The notes beneath the pieces are model-generated. The model ran no database searches and was not told where the DNA came from. It saw nothing but the letters and a program-made list of their open reading frames with translations. A stretch of DNA of 20,361 nucleotides from JBOFZL01 sp051655155 (lineage in GTDB: Bacteria; Bacillota; Clostridia; Peptostreptococcales; Filifactoraceae): positions 1 to 20,361 of the forward strand of contig JBOFZL010000063.1 of NCBI GenBank assembly GCA_051655155.1. Reading direction: 5' to 3'. Positions 1 to 7,643 of this stretch are shown one piece after another. The first letter of the stretch is position 1. Every line of letters begins with the position of its first letter. Made by a program: the position numbers and the translations under genes.

Positions 1-1
1 G

Positions 2-1201
2 AGAGTGGTAAATGCTCTAGGTCAACCAATAGATGGGAAAGGTCCTATAGATTCAAAAGAATTTAGAGCAGTGGAGCAAAATGCTCATGGAATTATCGAG
101 CGAAAACATGTACATGAACCACTTCAAACAGGAATTAAATCGATAGATGCTATGATTCCTATTGGAAGAGGTCAAAGAGAATTGATAATAGGAGACAAGC
201 AAACAGGAAAAACTACAATTGCATTAGATACTATAATCAATCAAAAGGGGAAAGATGTTATATGTATTTACGTGGCTATAGGCCAAAAAAATTCCACTGT
301 TGTAAATGTGGTTGAAACATTAACAAAGGCAGGGGCTATGGACTATACTATAGTTGTAGCTGCAACAGCTTCGGAACTTGCGCCATTACAGTATTTAGCA
401 CCATATTCAGGTTGCACAATGGGAGAGCATTTTATGGAAAGTGGTAAGCATGTACTTTGTGTATATGATGATCTTTCTAAACATGCAGTTGCCTATAGAG
501 CTATGTCATTACTCCTTAGAAGACCACCAGGACGTGAAGCTTATCCAGGGGATGTATTTTATCTACATTCAAGGTTATTGGAAAGAGCAGCGAAACTTTC
601 AGATGATATAGGAGCAGGTTCATTAACAGCTTTACCGATAATAGAAACTCAAGCAGGAGATGTTGCTGCATATATACCTACAAATGTAATTTCTATTACT
701 GATGGACAGATATTCTTGGAGTCGGAATTATTCTATTCTGGTATTAGACCAGCAGTAAACCCTGGAATTTCAGTTTCTCGAGTAGGGGGAGATGCTCAGA
801 TTAAGGCAATTAAAAAAGTTTCTGGTTCTTTAAAACTAATGTATTCACAGTATAGAGAACTACAAGCCTTTGCTCAATTCGGATCAGATTTGGATCAAGA
901 TACTAAAGATCGTTTAGCTTTAGGAGAGAGAATTGTAGAAGTTCTTAAGCAAAAACAATCTTCACCAGTTCCTGTTGAAAATCAGGTTATGATTCTTTAT
1001 GCTGTAGTAAATAACTATCTAAAAGAAGTTGAAGTGTCACATATTCATGATTTTGAAATGGAACTATATAATTATATGGATAGTAACTACCCTAATATAG
1101 GGAAAGATATTTTGGAGAAAAAAGAATTGGCAAAAGATACAGAAGAAGTATTAAAATCTGCACTTAAAGAATTTTTGGAAAAGTATAAAACAACACATTA
1201 A
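2..1201 (+). CDS. atpA: F-type ATP synthase subunit alpha (5'-truncated by window edge)
   Basis: This is the alpha subunit of the F1 part of F1Fo ATP synthase, which forms the alpha3-beta3 ring on the cytoplasmic face of the membrane and carries the non-catalytic nucleotide sites. The frame is open from base 2, and the GTG at base 5 is an internal valine codon, not a start. About 399 residues remain, against roughly 500 for the family, so about 100 N-terminal residues lie outside the window. Visible motifs are the Walker A GDKQTGKT (residues 63-70 counted from base 5), VYDDLSKHAVAYR for the Walker B region, GREAYPGD, and the SVSRVGGDAQ stretch followed by the C-terminal helical domain. It is followed after 18 bases by atpG with a strong Shine-Dalgarno site (aggagg). 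Identification is secure. The sodium or proton specificity lies in subunits a and c and cannot be read here. Confidence 0.97.
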   Translation, partial: RVVNALGQPIDGKGPIDSKEFRAVEQNAHGIIERKHVHEPLQTGIKSIDAMIPIGRGQRELIIGDKQTGKTTIALDTIINQKGKDVICIYVAIGQKNSTVVNVVETLTKAGAMDYTIVVAATASELAPLQYLAPYSGCTMGEHFMESGKHVLCVYDDLSKHAVAYRAMSLLLRRPPGREAYPGDVFYLHSRLLERAAKLSDDIGAGSLTALPIIETQAGDVAAYIPTNVISITDGQIFLESELFYSGIRPAVNPGISVSRVGGDAQIKAIKKVSGSLKLMYSQYRELQAFAQFGSDLDQDTKDRLALGERIVEVLKQKQSSPVPVENQVMILYAVVNNYLKEVEVSHIHDFEMELYNYMDSNYPNIGKDILEKKELAKDTEEVLKSALKEFLEKYKTTH

Positions 1202-1219
1202 GCGATAGGAGGTACATGC

Positions 1220-2074
1220 ATGGCAGGAGCAAGTATGAAGGATATAAAACGCAGAATTAAAAGCGTGGAAAGTACTATGCAAATAACCAAGGCCATGGAA
1301 CTTGTTGCTTCCTCAAAACTTAGAAAAGCAAAGGATAAAGCTGAAAAATCAAAACCCTATTTTAAAGAGATGTATGAAACCATGAGAAGAATATCGGAAC
1401 ATACAGCTGAATTAGATTCAACTTTCGTTATTAAAAGGGAGGTAAAAAATATAGGGTTAATTGTAATAGCTGGTGATAGAGGCTTAGCAGGAGGGTATAA
1501 TAGTAATATCTTAAAAGAAGCGGTGAATCTCATTGGAAATAGGGGTTCAAAGATAATTCCAATTGGGAAAAAAGCAATAGAGTTTTTTAGGAAAAGAAAT
1601 TACAATATTATAAGTTCCTATCAAGATTTAGGAGAAACTATCGATTATTATGATACGGTATTTATGGAATCAGAGGCTGTAGAACTTTATGAAAGCGGAG
1701 AGATAGATGAGCTTTATGTGGTGTATACAGAGTTTATTTCATCTCTTAATCAAATACCAAAAGTAGAAAAGCTATTACCTATTGATTTTGGAATAAAAAG
1801 ATCTAGGGAGGATTATATAGCAGTAGAGTATGATCCTTCACCAGAAGAAGTGTTAAATAAAATAGTTCCGTCATATATTGAGGGGATGTTGTATTTAGCA
1901 ATAGTAGAATCCTTTGCATCAGAACAAGGGGCAAGAAGAACTGCCATGGAATCTGCAACTGATAATGCAGAAGATATGATTGGGAAGCTAAATTTACAAT
2001 ATAATAGAGCGCGTCAGGCAAGTATAACCCAAGAAATTTCTGAGATAGTATCAGGAGCAGAAGCATTAAAATAA
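1220..2074 (+). CDS. atpG: F-type ATP synthase subunit gamma
   Basis: This is the gamma subunit, the central rotor stalk that couples Fo rotation to the catalytic sites of F1. The protein has 284 residues, the normal length. Its N-terminal helix (MKDIKRRIKSVESTMQITKA, residues 6-25) and its C-terminal helix (residues about 240-284, with SATDNAEDMI and a terminal SGAEALK) are the conserved coiled-coil halves of gamma; the middle is the Rossmann-like domain with GDRGLAGGYN near residue 85. The start at 1220 follows aggaggtacatgc, and a second in-frame ATG (codon 6) is further from that site, so the first is preferred. It lies in the conserved atpA-G-D-C order. No anomalies are seen. Confidence 0.96.
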   Translation: MAGASMKDIKRRIKSVESTMQITKAMELVASSKLRKAKDKAEKSKPYFKEMYETMRRISEHTAELDSTFVIKREVKNIGLIVIAGDRGLAGGYNSNILKEAVNLIGNRGSKIIPIGKKAIEFFRKRNYNIISSYQDLGETIDYYDTVFMESEAVELYESGEIDELYVVYTEFISSLNQIPKVEKLLPIDFGIKRSREDYIAVEYDPSPEEVLNKIVPSYIEGMLYLAIVESFASEQGARRTAMESATDNAEDMIGKLNLQYNRARQASITQEISEIVSGAEALK

Positions 2075-2102
2075 CATAAATCCAATTGATAAGGAGGGAA
2101 AC

Positions 2103-3500
2103 ATGGACAATACCAATGTGGGAAAAGTAGTTCAGATTATTGGACCTATTCTTGATATAAAATTTGAAACGGGACATCTTCCTAAGCTGTTAAATGCAAT
2201 TAAAATTGAACATAAAGGAAGAGTTTTAACTGTTGAGGTTGCGCAACATATAGGTGATGATATTGTTAGATGTATTGCAATGAGTTCTACAGATGGACTT
2301 GTGCGAGGGATAGATGCGTTGGATACAGGAGCTCCAATTTCTGTACCTGTAGGTAAAGAAACTCTAGGGAGAATATTTAACCTTCTAGGAGAGGCTGTAG
2401 ATAATAAGGAAACGCCAAAAACAGAGGAATTATGGTCAATTCATAGACCAGCACCTACTTACGAGGAACAAGAAACTACTTCTGAAATTCTTGAAACAGG
2501 AATAAAGGTAGTTGACCTTATAGCACCATATTTAAAGGGTGGAAAAATAGGTTTATTTGGAGGGGCAGGCGTTGGAAAAACTGTTATCATAATGGAACTT
2601 ATAAATAACATTGCTAAACAACATGGTGGATTATCTGTATTTGCCGGAGTTGGAGAAAGAACTAGAGAGGGTAATGACTTATACACTGAAATGACAGAGT
2701 CAGGGGTAATAAATAAAACTTCTCTTGTGTTTGGCCAGATGAATGAGCCACCAGGAGCAAGAATGAGGGTTGCACTTACAGGACTTACTATGGCAGAATA
2801 TTTTAGAGATGAAGAGAATCAGGATGTATTATTGTTCATAGATAATATATTTAGATTTACTCAAGCTGGTTCAGAAGTATCAGCTCTTTTAGGCCGTATG
2901 CCATCAGCTGTTGGATACCAACCGACTCTTGCTACAGAAATGGGTGCCTTACAAGAAAGGATTACTTCAACAAAAAAAGGTTCAATAACATCTGTACAGG
3001 CTGTATATGTTCCGGCAGATGACCTTACAGATCCAGCGCCAGCAACAACTTTTGCACATCTTGATGCAACAACGGTTTTATCAAGGCAAATAGCCTCTTT
3101 AGGAATATACCCTGCAGTTGATCCATTAGAATCTACTTCAAGGATATTGACACCAGAGATTGTAGGTAAAGAGCATTATGAAACTGCAAGAGCAGTACAA
3201 TCTATACTTCAAAGATATAAGGAGCTACAAGATATAATTGCTATTCTTGGTATGGACGAATTATCAGATGAAGATAAACTTACAGTATCAAGAGCTAGAA
3301 AGATTCAAAGATTCTTATCTCAACCATTTTCTGTAGCATCACAATTTACAGGTATGGAGGGTAAGTATGTACCTTTGAAAGAGACAATTAGAGGGTTTAG
3401 AGAGATAATTGAAGGGAAACATGATGATGTCCCTGAATCTGCTTTCTTGTTTGTAGGGGGTATTGATGAGGTAGTGGAGAAGGCCAAAAAGGGGGAATAG
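2103..3500 (+). CDS. atpD: F-type ATP synthase subunit beta (catalytic)
   Basis: This is the catalytic beta subunit of F1, which makes or hydrolyses ATP. It has 465 residues, typical for the family. Visible features are the N-terminal beta-barrel (about 1-80), the Walker A GGAGVGKT (153-160), the GERTREG segment with the catalytic glutamate (Glu185), the Walker B stretch LLFIDNIFRF (243-252), MPSAVGYQPTLATEMG (266-281), and the C-terminal torque helix with DELSDED (385-391), a conservative variant of the classic DELSEED. The Shine-Dalgarno site aaggaggg lies just before ATG 2103. The spacing to atpC is three bases, so the two are co-transcribed and probably translationally coupled. Confidence 0.97.
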   Translation: MDNTNVGKVVQIIGPILDIKFETGHLPKLLNAIKIEHKGRVLTVEVAQHIGDDIVRCIAMSSTDGLVRGIDALDTGAPISVPVGKETLGRIFNLLGEAVDNKETPKTEELWSIHRPAPTYEEQETTSEILETGIKVVDLIAPYLKGGKIGLFGGAGVGKTVIIMELINNIAKQHGGLSVFAGVGERTREGNDLYTEMTESGVINKTSLVFGQMNEPPGARMRVALTGLTMAEYFRDEENQDVLLFIDNIFRFTQAGSEVSALLGRMPSAVGYQPTLATEMGALQERITSTKKGSITSVQAVYVPADDLTDPAPATTFAHLDATTVLSRQIASLGIYPAVDPLESTSRILTPEIVGKEHYETARAVQSILQRYKELQDIIAILGMDELSDEDKLTVSRARKIQRFLSQPFSVASQFTGMEGKYVPLKETIRGFREIIEGKHDDVPESAFLFVGGIDEVVEKAKKGE

Positions 3501-3503
3501 ATA

Positions 3504-3899
3504 ATGTCAACTTTTAGGTTAAAAGTAACAACTCCAGATAAAATATTTTATAATGATGATGTTGAAGAAATTATTGTTAGAACGACTGTAGGGGATACAG
3601 GCATAATGAGTAATCATATTGATTATGTAGCTACTTTAAGAGTTGGCAGGTTATTAATTAAAAATGGTAAAGACACCCGTGAGGCAACTATTTCAGGAGG
3701 TGTCCTTGAAGTTTCCAATGGTTTAGCAAACATAATTACAACATCAGCAGAGTGGATTGAAGATATTGATATTCACCGTGCAGAGCAAGCAAAGAAAAAT
3801 GCAGAAGAAAAATTAAAAAGTAATCTATCAAAAAATGAAGAAAGAATTTATGAAGCAGCGCTTAGAAGGGCTGTTAATAGGATAGGAATAAAGTCTTAA
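3504..3899 (+). CDS. atpC: F-type ATP synthase subunit epsilon
   Basis: This is the epsilon subunit, which binds the gamma stalk and can inhibit ATP hydrolysis. It has 131 residues, the usual length. The N-terminal beta-sandwich begins STFRLKVTTPDKIFYNDDVE and includes the family signature around TVGDTGIMSNHIDYVATLRVG (about 29-49) and the GGVLEVSNG turn (about 72-80). The C-terminal part (about 88-131) is the predicted two-helix inhibitory domain, rich in Ala, Glu, Lys and Arg. The start ATG at 3504 lies three bases after the atpD stop, and the ribosome site (gggggaa) is inside the end of atpD. It is the last gene of the operon; a strong terminator follows at 3938-3984. Confidence 0.95.
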   Translation: MSTFRLKVTTPDKIFYNDDVEEIIVRTTVGDTGIMSNHIDYVATLRVGRLLIKNGKDTREATISGGVLEVSNGLANIITTSAEWIEDIDIHRAEQAKKNAEEKLKSNLSKNEERIYEAALRRAVNRIGIKS

Positions 3900-3937
3900 G
3901 TATGGTTATCTAAGTTTTATTTATCGGTTTTAATATT

Positions 3938-3984
3938 TAAAATATCGATTTCTCATTTGATATATGGGAAATCGATATTTTTTT
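3938..3984 (+). terminator. Rho-independent terminator of the atp operon
   Basis: An inverted repeat has a left arm AATATCGATTTCTC (3941-3954) and a right arm GGGAAATCGATATT (3966-3979), with one mismatch near the loop and an 11-base loop, followed by a run of T to 3984. It lies 40 bases after the atpC stop. Its core sequence recurs almost unchanged in the terminator at 6835-6877. Confidence 0.88.
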
Positions 3985-4016
3985 GCAAAAATATCATTAA
4001 AATATAAAAATTTTCA

Positions 4017-4045
4017 TTGACAATGGCGGAAAATCTGATTACAAT
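4017..4045 (+). promoter_or_regulatory. Near-consensus housekeeping promoter for the permease/CoA-transferase unit
   Basis: TTGACA (4017-4022), a 17-base spacer and TACAAT (4040-4045) give a near-perfect sigma-A type promoter. The predicted transcription start near 4052 leaves a leader of about 290 bases before the permease start at 4341, which is long for this gene organisation. Confidence 0.7.
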
Positions 4046-4051
4046 ATCAAC

Positions 4052-4340
4052 ATAGGACGTTGGATGATAAAAGTCAAATTTATAATCATTAATGGACAAT
4101 ATAAATTTAAGGAGTGATTTCAGGTGAAGGAGTGAAAAAAGCTATAAGCATAAAATGTTTATGAAATTTAATTCAAGCTTTATATGTGTTTTGAAAAATT
4201 TTAACCATTTATATTAAGATGTGCTTTCTCAACTATTTTGGAATGGGGATTAGATAATTTTAGTTATACAAATAATTTACATATTCCAACCTTATTGGTG
4301 TTTTAATATTTAAATGGAAAATAAAAAAGGAGATGTTAAT
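4052..4340 (+). other. Long 5' leader with dyads, no recognised riboswitch
   Basis: This stretch between the predicted transcription start and the permease has no convincing gene. It holds a 9-bp perfect inverted repeat, AAATTTATA (4076-4084) with TATAAATTT (4100-4108). Directly after that is an AAGGAG ribosome-like site followed by a GTG and a three-codon ORF (4124-4135). A small hairpin CATAAA/TTTATG follows at about 4149-4163. I could not match it to any riboswitch or T-box consensus. It could be an unrecognised control leader or simply the residue of a lost small gene. Confidence 0.35.
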
Positions 4341-5603
4341 ATGCTAAATGTAGGATTTATTGCTTTAATTGTACTTTTTATTGTAATAACTATAGGCTTT
4401 TTCAAGAAGATGAATGTAGGGTTGTTAGCAATTGCAGCGGCTGTTCTTTTAGGTTATATTTCAGGAGAGTTTAAGGCGAAAGATATTGTAGGTGGATTTA
4501 GTTCATCGCTTATGATGACTTTATTAGGAGTAACTTTTCTTTTCAGTGTAATTCAGACAACAGGAGCGTTAGAGCATCTTGTTCAAAAAATAGTTAGAAA
4601 AACAGGTAGTTTTACATGGTTTGTTCCAATAGTTATGTATATTGTTGGATTTGTAGTTTCTGCTGTTGGGCCAGGATGTGTACCTGCACTTGCAGTTGTT
4701 GCTGCTATAGCTATTCCGTTGGCAAAGGAAACAGGATATAACCCAATAATGCTTATGCTTATTGGAGATTCAGCTACTTATGCAGGTAGGTTTACAGCCA
4801 TAACTCCAGAAGGTATACTGATAACTAAGATAATGAAAGAGCAAAACATATCAGGGGTTTTAACTCCTATGATAATAAATGCAACAGGGGTAACGATTAT
4901 ATTATCAATTATATTTTATATTTTTTACAAGGGGTATAAGGTTAATAAGGCGCACAATATATCTAAAGAGGCTGTTGCTCCTTTTAAAAGTAGCGAATAT
5001 ATAGCATTGCTTGGAATTATAGCTATGGTTGCTTGTGTAGTATTCTTAAAAATGGATGTTGGTCTTACTTCATTTTTAATAGCAATGATTCTTATTCTTT
5101 TAGGTGTAGCACAGGAAAAAACGAGTTTTGCTGGAATACCATGGAATACTATTATTTTAGTTGTAGGTGTTGGTGTTCTGATGAATTTAGTTATAGCTTC
5201 AGGAGGAATAAAAATACTTGCTGATTGGCTGTCAACAATAATGACTCCAAAAACTGCAGCAGGAATAACAGGACTTACTGCAGGAATAATGTCATGGTTT
5301 AGTTCAACTTTAGGTGTAGTATTACCAACGTTATTACCTACAGTAGGTTTAATAGTTGAAAACGTTGGTGGAAATGTGTCGGCAGTAGAAATAGTTACAG
5401 CTATAGGAGTTACAGCTTCTTTTGCAGGTTTTAGTCCAGCATCTACAGTGGGAGCCTTAATTATGGCTTCTTGTGCAGCTGATCCAGATTACAAAAAAAT
5501 TGATCAATCAAAGCTATTTGTTGAATTATTTGCATGGTCTATATTTTGTGTAATTTTTATATCGATTATAGCATTAACAGGAGTATTTGGAATAGTAGGA
5601 TAG
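4341..5603 (+). CDS. MatC/SLC13-like carboxylate permease
   Basis: This is a 420-residue polytopic membrane protein with about 11-12 hydrophobic segments. The first 130 residues have the layout of MatC-type dicarboxylate carriers and related SLC13/ion-transporter permeases: a first helix, then KMNVGLLAIAAAVLLGY, a polar link with GGFSSSLMMTLLGVTFLF, and then VSAVGPGCVPALAV, whose glycine/proline-rich break resembles the substrate loop of that superfamily. A second such loop, with FSSTLGVVLPTLLP, lies in the C-terminal half, as expected for an inverted-repeat carrier. An in-frame ATG exists at 4314, but AAGGAGA (4328-4333) sits seven bases before ATG 4341, so 4341 is preferred. The following CoA-transferase gene starts 18 bases after the stop. 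The likely role is uptake of a small carboxylic acid by ion symport; the substrate is unknown. Confidence 0.75.
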   Translation: MLNVGFIALIVLFIVITIGFFKKMNVGLLAIAAAVLLGYISGEFKAKDIVGGFSSSLMMTLLGVTFLFSVIQTTGALEHLVQKIVRKTGSFTWFVPIVMYIVGFVVSAVGPGCVPALAVVAAIAIPLAKETGYNPIMLMLIGDSATYAGRFTAITPEGILITKIMKEQNISGVLTPMIINATGVTIILSIIFYIFYKGYKVNKAHNISKEAVAPFKSSEYIALLGIIAMVACVVFLKMDVGLTSFLIAMILILLGVAQEKTSFAGIPWNTIILVVGVGVLMNLVIASGGIKILADWLSTIMTPKTAAGITGLTAGIMSWFSSTLGVVLPTLLPTVGLIVENVGGNVSAVEIVTAIGVTASFAGFSPASTVGALIMASCAADPDYKKIDQSKLFVELFAWSIFCVIFISIIALTGVFGIVG

Positions 5604-5621
5604 AATTTAAAGGAGAATATC

Positions 5622-6818
5622 ATGGAAAAATTAGGAGCATTGCAAGGAATTACAATTTTGGATATGACTAGGGTTTTAGCGGGACCTTTTTCAGGGATGA
5701 TGTTTGCAGATATGGGTGCTAACGTAATCAAGATAGAAACACCCAAAAAAGGAGATGACAGTAGAAGTTTTGCTCCATTTAAAAATGGTGAAAGTTCATA
5801 TTTTATGAATCTTAATCGCAACAAGAGAAGTATTACTATAAACTTAAAGAATCCAGAAGGTGTCAAGGTGTTTTTAGAACTAGTTTCAAAAGCAGATATT
5901 CTTCTTGAAAATTTTAGACCAGGAACAATGGAAAAGTTAGGTATAGGATATGAAAAGCTAAAAGAAATTAATCCACGACTCATTTATGGATGTGTTTCAG
6001 GGTTTGGTCATTATGGGCCATATTCTAAAAGAGCTGGATATGATATTGTTGGACAGGCAATGGGTGGATTAATGAGTACAACAGGATGGCCTGATGGAGA
6101 ACCAACCCGTTCAGGAACAGCTATAGCAGATGTACTAGCAGGTATTTTTATGTCTGTTGGAGTAATGTCAGCTTATATCCGTATGTTAAAAACAGGAATT
6201 GGACAAAAAGTTGATGTGGCATTGGTAGATTCTGTTGTTGCGGGATTGGAAATTATAAATCAAATATATTTAGTTGATGGTGTAATTCCAGGACGTAATG
6301 GTAATAGATATGAGTCAATATATCCTTATGATTCTTTTAAGGCTATGGATGATACTATTATAATTGGAGCTGGGAATGATAAACTTTACAAGATTCTTTG
6401 TTCTATAATGGGAAGAGAAGATTTAATTTCAGATGATAGATTTGTAACAAATCCACTACGAGTTAAACATCACAAGGAATTGAAAGAAATTGTGGAACAA
6501 TGGTTATCAGATAAGAAAGGTGAGGAGGTTATAGAACTTCTTTTGGAGGCTGGAGTTCCAGCTTGTCCTATATATACCGTTGACAGGGTAGTAAATGATA
6601 ACCATATAGCAAATGTTCGAGAAATGTTTGTAGATATGGAACATCCTGTGGCAGGAAAGGTTAAAATAACTGGAAATCCAATTAAAATGAGTATTGACAA
6701 ATATGGAGAACCAAAGGCTTCCCCTGGGCTAGGAGAACATAATGAAGAGGTGCTAAAAGAAGTTTTAGGATACTCACCACAGGAGATAGAGCAACTTTTT
6801 AAAGATGGGGCATTATAA
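5622..6818 (+). CDS. Class III (CaiB/BaiF family) CoA-transferase
   Basis: This is a 398-residue cytoplasmic enzyme of the class III CoA-transferase family, which moves CoA between acyl-CoA thioesters and free carboxylic acids. The N-terminus (ILDMTRVLAGPFSGMMFAD, residues 12-30) and the ADILLENFRPGTMEKLG segment (91-107) are family hallmarks. RAGYDIVGQAMGG (137-149) precedes Asp170 in IADVLAG, which aligns with the catalytic aspartate of formyl-CoA transferase (Asp169 there). The small domain and C-terminal GEHNEEVLKEVLGYS are also typical, and the length is normal. The gene has aaggaga as ribosome site and lies directly behind the permease, so the pair probably imports and activates one carboxylate. 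Members act on formyl-, carnitine-, benzylsuccinate-, citramalate- and other acyl groups; the sequence alone does not choose among them. Confidence 0.9.
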   Translation: MEKLGALQGITILDMTRVLAGPFSGMMFADMGANVIKIETPKKGDDSRSFAPFKNGESSYFMNLNRNKRSITINLKNPEGVKVFLELVSKADILLENFRPGTMEKLGIGYEKLKEINPRLIYGCVSGFGHYGPYSKRAGYDIVGQAMGGLMSTTGWPDGEPTRSGTAIADVLAGIFMSVGVMSAYIRMLKTGIGQKVDVALVDSVVAGLEIINQIYLVDGVIPGRNGNRYESIYPYDSFKAMDDTIIIGAGNDKLYKILCSIMGREDLISDDRFVTNPLRVKHHKELKEIVEQWLSDKKGEEVIELLLEAGVPACPIYTVDRVVNDNHIANVREMFVDMEHPVAGKVKITGNPIKMSIDKYGEPKASPGLGEHNEEVLKEVLGYSPQEIEQLFKDGAL

Positions 6819-6834
6819 AAAGGTTTAGTTATTT

Positions 6835-6877
6835 AAAATATCGATTTTCTTAATTTTAAGAAGATCGATATTTTTTT
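6835..6877 (+). terminator. Rho-independent terminator of the permease/CoA-transferase unit
   Basis: The left arm AAAATATCGATTTTCTT (6835-6851) pairs with AAGAAGATCGATATTTT (right arm ending near 6874) through 17 positions including one G-U pair. The loop is short, and the T run extends to 6877. It shares the blocks ATTTAAAATATCGATTT and ATCGATATTTTTTTG with the atp terminator. Confidence 0.88.
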
Positions 6878-7015
6878 GTAACAGAGATGAGCCATCATAT
6901 AATTTGGTTTAGCATTGAAAGAATAAGAAAAGTAGAAGTATATATATACTTCAAGGATAGTTTTCAAACTATATTAAATTTGAAACATAGATTTTTTTAG
7001 TTTCATATGGGGGAG
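6878..7015. repeat. Cluster of small dyads upstream of mntP
   Basis: This gene-free stretch has an 18-base perfect palindrome GAAGTATATATATACTTC (6935-6952). Next is ATAGTTT-TC-AAACTAT (6957-6972), then TGAAAC (6981-6986) with GTTTCA (7000-7005) around a T-rich loop. All lie upstream of the predicted promoter at 7016. They could be operator sites for a metal-responsive or other regulator, but I recognise no MntR, PerR or Fur consensus, and nothing resembles the yybP-ykoY manganese riboswitch. Confidence 0.4.
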
Positions 7016-7044
7016 TTGTTAAAATGTATATACTGTGGTAAAAT
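7016..7044 (+). promoter_or_regulatory. Predicted promoter for the mntP operon
   Basis: TTGTTA (7016-7021), a 17-base spacer and TAAAAT (7039-7044) fit a sigma-A promoter. It lies about 30 bases before the mntP start, leaving a short leader that contains the ribosome site aaggtgagg. Confidence 0.55.
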
Positions 7045-7075
7045 TATTTAAGATAAACGAAGGTGAGGTTATATT

Positions 7076-7630
7076 TTGGAGATTGTCTTAATCGGAGTAG
7101 GTCTGGCTATGGATGCTGTAGCGATATCCCTTTCTAATGGTATGAAGTATAGAAATATGTATTTGAAACATATGGTTGGGATACCGCTGATTTTTGGAGT
7201 TTTTCAAGGTCTGATGCCTTTAATTGGTTATTTTTCGGGTTCTTTCTTTACTAATAAATTTGAAAGTATAGACCATTGGATTGCGTTTATTCTTTTAAGT
7301 ATTATTGGTATGAAAATGTTAAAAGAGGCCTTTGAGATAGAAAAGGTAGAGATTTGTGAACAGTGTCAACTGACTTTTAGAGAGGTTATTATTCAAGCTG
7401 TAGCTACAAGTATTGATGCTCTCATTGTTGGGGTATCTTTAGTTATTTTAGGAACTAATATTATTTATGCTTCAAGTATTATTGGTCTGATTACTTTTGT
7501 GCTATGCCTGATAGCTATAAGATTAGGAAAGTGTTGTCAGGAGTTTTTAGGTAGAAAAGCTGAATTTTTAGGTGGAATAATATTAATAGGCATTGGTGTA
7601 AAGGTGTTAGTGGAGCATATTTTTTTGTAA
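7076..7630 (+). CDS. mntP: MntP-like manganese efflux pump
   Basis: This is a 184-residue inner-membrane protein of the MntP (YebN) family, which exports Mn(II). It has six hydrophobic segments arranged as two repeats of three. The repeat signatures are AMDAVAISL (residues 11-19, with Asp13) and ATSIDALIVGVSL (110-122, with Asp114). GVFQGLMPLIGY (41-52) and WIAFILLSIIGMKMLKE (68-84) are also family-typical. Length is normal. The start is TTG at 7076, chosen because aaggtgagg (7059-7067) lies eight bases upstream and the protein then begins exactly at the first conserved helix. The gene is first in a tight three-gene operon. A related family of sporulation membrane proteins exists, but the paired MDA/IDA motifs favour MntP. 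Confidence 0.85.
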   Translation: MEIVLIGVGLAMDAVAISLSNGMKYRNMYLKHMVGIPLIFGVFQGLMPLIGYFSGSFFTNKFESIDHWIAFILLSIIGMKMLKEAFEIEKVEICEQCQLTFREVIIQAVATSIDALIVGVSLVILGTNIIYASSIIGLITFVLCLIAIRLGKCCQEFLGRKAEFLGGIILIGIGVKVLVEHIFL

Positions 7631-7643
7631 AGGGGAGCTGTTT

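Noticed and set aside
1803..2177. Open frame of 124 codons on the minus strand
   Set aside because: It lies antisense to atpG and the start of atpD, both certain genes, has low-complexity composition and no ribosome site.
4155..4217. Twenty-codon ORF in the permease leader
   Set aside because: Its nearest ribosome-like site is about 22 bases away, and the composition is unremarkable.
4314..4340. Upstream in-frame ATG of the permease
   Set aside because: The strong AAGGAGA site lies between this ATG and ATG 4341 at ideal spacing for the latter, and the nine extra residues are polar and precede the first helix.
5504..5983. Open frame of 159 codons on the minus strand
   Set aside because: It is antisense to the permease end and the CoA-transferase start; its sequence is a mirror of conserved coding DNA and matches no family.
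6878..7075. yybP-ykoY manganese riboswitch before mntP
   Set aside because: The conserved GC-rich helices and loop sequences of that class are not present in this AT-rich stretch.
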